The position numbers were made by a program, and so were the translations under genes. Positions 59,429 through 60,477 of a stretch of DNA of 60,477 bases are shown piece after piece (within the stretch, counting starts at the first letter, position 1; the number at the start of each line of letters is the position of its first letter). Below the pieces are notes generated by a model. The model searched no databases. It saw nothing but the letters and a program-made list of their open reading frames with translations, and had not been told where the DNA came from. The DNA is from an uncultured Candidatus Nitrosopumilus sp. (GTDB lineage: Archaea > Thermoproteota > Nitrososphaeria > Nitrososphaerales > Nitrosopumilaceae). The DNA is taken from contig CAJQSS010000005.1 in the NCBI GenBank assembly GCA_905616385.1, positions 1 through 60,477 of the forward strand. Reading direction: 5' to 3'.

Positions 59429-60477
59429 ATGTCATCAGACTCTCAAGAAATACGACGATCAATATTAACAAAATGGCACGAATCATTATCAAAATATGGA
59501 AATTTATTTTCATCAGATTCAATTAGTGGAACAAGTCCACCATCAGTATTTGTTGGATCATATAATTATCCAAAAGTGTTTGTTGGTCCAATGGTTCCTC
59601 CAATTCATGGAAATACCGAATTATTGGATAGTCCAGAAAAATGGAAAGGGAAAACACTTGAAGAAATCATAAATTTTCGTTTAAACTTAGTTAGAGGAAT
59701 TAAAAAAACATCAATAGAACAAACAGAAGGCAGGTACATTGAAAATTTGCAGGAAGTTACAATGTCATCAAAACCAACAGATTTAGATTTAATATTTAAC
59801 AAAAATGTATCATCAAATATTTCCATAGATGGTGAAAGTGCACCTTTTGGTCCAGTTGGAGAAATAAAATCTGCAAAATTTTCAGGAAGTACATCTACCA
59901 AACCAATTGAAAAAATATTCTATGATAGAGATATGAAAGCACAAGATGCAGTTTTAAAGTTATATAATTCAGGAATTGAAATTTCAAAAATACAAAAATG
60001 TTTCAGTATTGGAATGTTAGGTAAAAAAAGAAAATTAGTTCCAACAAAATGGAGTATTACTGCAACAGATGACATTATATCAAAATCCATAATAGAGGAA
60101 ATTTTAGAAAATAGTCTAATTGACACATGTAAAATTTTCTCATATGAACATCTAGGAAATATATTTTCAGTAATTTTATTTCCTCATAGATGGATTTTTG
60201 AAATGATAGAGGCATGGTATTCAAATGGAATTTTAGGATTTGGTTCAGATAACGAAGATGCACGTGGAATTGACCATCCACCCAATATTGCAGGAGCATA
60301 TTTTGCAGCAAAATTAGGAGTTTCAGAATATTTATTAAAAAATAAAATTCAATCAGGGGTTTTAATTTTTAGAGAAATTCTACCAGAATATGCAATTCCA
60401 GTTGGAGTATGGCAAGTGCGTGAAGGAATTAGAGAAGCAATGAAACAAAAACCAAAAATTACTTCAGATTTTAATCA
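59429..60477 (+). CDS. nreA: NreA-type DNA repair protein (partial, runs off window)
   Basis: About 349 codons, continuing past the end. PPSVFVGSYNYPKVFVGPMVPP (residues about 37-58) is the archaeal Nre signature; FGPVGEIKSAKF, GILGFGSDNEDARGIDH and IFREILPEYAIPVGVWQVRE also match. NreA proteins protect against DNA damage in haloarchaea. The C-terminus with the PCNA-binding motif would lie outside the window. Confidence 0.93.
   Translation, partial: MSSDSQEIRRSILTKWHESLSKYGNLFSSDSISGTSPPSVFVGSYNYPKVFVGPMVPPIHGNTELLDSPEKWKGKTLEEIINFRLNLVRGIKKTSIEQTEGRYIENLQEVTMSSKPTDLDLIFNKNVSSNISIDGESAPFGPVGEIKSAKFSGSTSTKPIEKIFYDRDMKAQDAVLKLYNSGIEISKIQKCFSIGMLGKKRKLVPTKWSITATDDIISKSIIEEILENSLIDTCKIFSYEHLGNIFSVILFPHRWIFEMIEAWYSNGILGFGSDNEDARGIDHPPNIAGAYFAAKLGVSEYLLKNKIQSGVLIFREILPEYAIPVGVWQVREGIREAMKQKPKITSDFN

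Overview
The window is a stretch of chromosome from an AT-rich archaeon. Its gene content points to the Nitrososphaerota (Thaumarchaeota), most likely a marine, Nitrosopumilus-like ammonia oxidiser. The archaeal markers are TFB, Alba, EF-2, PurP, an NreA-type protein, short AhcY and TatA/TatC. Split methylmalonyl-CoA mutase with epimerase and MeaB fits the hydroxypropionate/hydroxybutyrate carbon-fixation cycle. Many genes have a TATA box about 25-30 bases before the start codon and no ribosome binding site, as expected for leaderless archaeal transcripts. I saw no rRNA, tRNA, insertion sequence, CRISPR array or prophage. The lineage call is inference from gene content.

Layout. 0.1-2.3 kb: a secreted or anchored protein, a Lys/Ala-rich histone-H1-like protein, a flavin-binding protein and an ArsR-type regulator. 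2.6-8.4 kb: a minus-strand purine cluster (purS, purQ, purL, purF, a DUF427 gene, purC), with purP separate at 13 kb. 8.5-12.4 kb: a multidomain methyltransferase, tatC/tatA, and a UbiX-like prenyltransferase with a START-like partner. 14.1-14.5 kb: an intergenic region with two folded RNA candidates. 14.5-18.2 kb: small Cys-rich genes, a bifunctional-nuclease-like protein and a CBS-TrkH transporter. 18.2-24.6 kb: mostly lineage-specific small hypothetical genes, several with winged-helix N-termini. 24.6-32.2 kb: EF-2, MqnD-like and MqnE-like genes, sdhC/sdhD and zinc-ribbon proteins. 32.2-38.5 kb: TPR, Lrp, J-domain, HD-GNAT and superoxide dismutase genes. 38.5-46.3 kb: methylmalonyl-CoA mutase/epimerase/MeaB, an M1 aminopeptidase, TFB, Alba. 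46.3-60.5 kb: ilvC, an EF-Tu-like pseudo-GTPase, metG, a trio of Cys-rich microproteins, ahcY, a Rieske protein, nadE-cysS, DUF432-mscS, a BtuF-like protein and a truncated nreA.

How the genes fit together. UbiX, MqnD-like and MqnE-like proteins together suggest futalosine-type menaquinone synthesis, and SdhC/D would use the quinone. Methylmalonyl-CoA mutase needs cobalamin; MeaB protects that enzyme and the BtuF-like protein probably binds the cofactor. TatA/TatC can export folded redox proteins.

The most noteworthy non-coding signal is a pair of related C/D-box sRNAs (15.44-15.50 kb and 28.63-28.70 kb). They share the second guide, which is complementary to a segment I believe is a conserved 23S rRNA site, but they have different first guides. 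Two further folded RNAs lie at 14.13-14.26 kb and 14.41-14.51 kb. About a dozen reading frames below 60 codons also look real, most of them zinc-binding or single-membrane-span microproteins.
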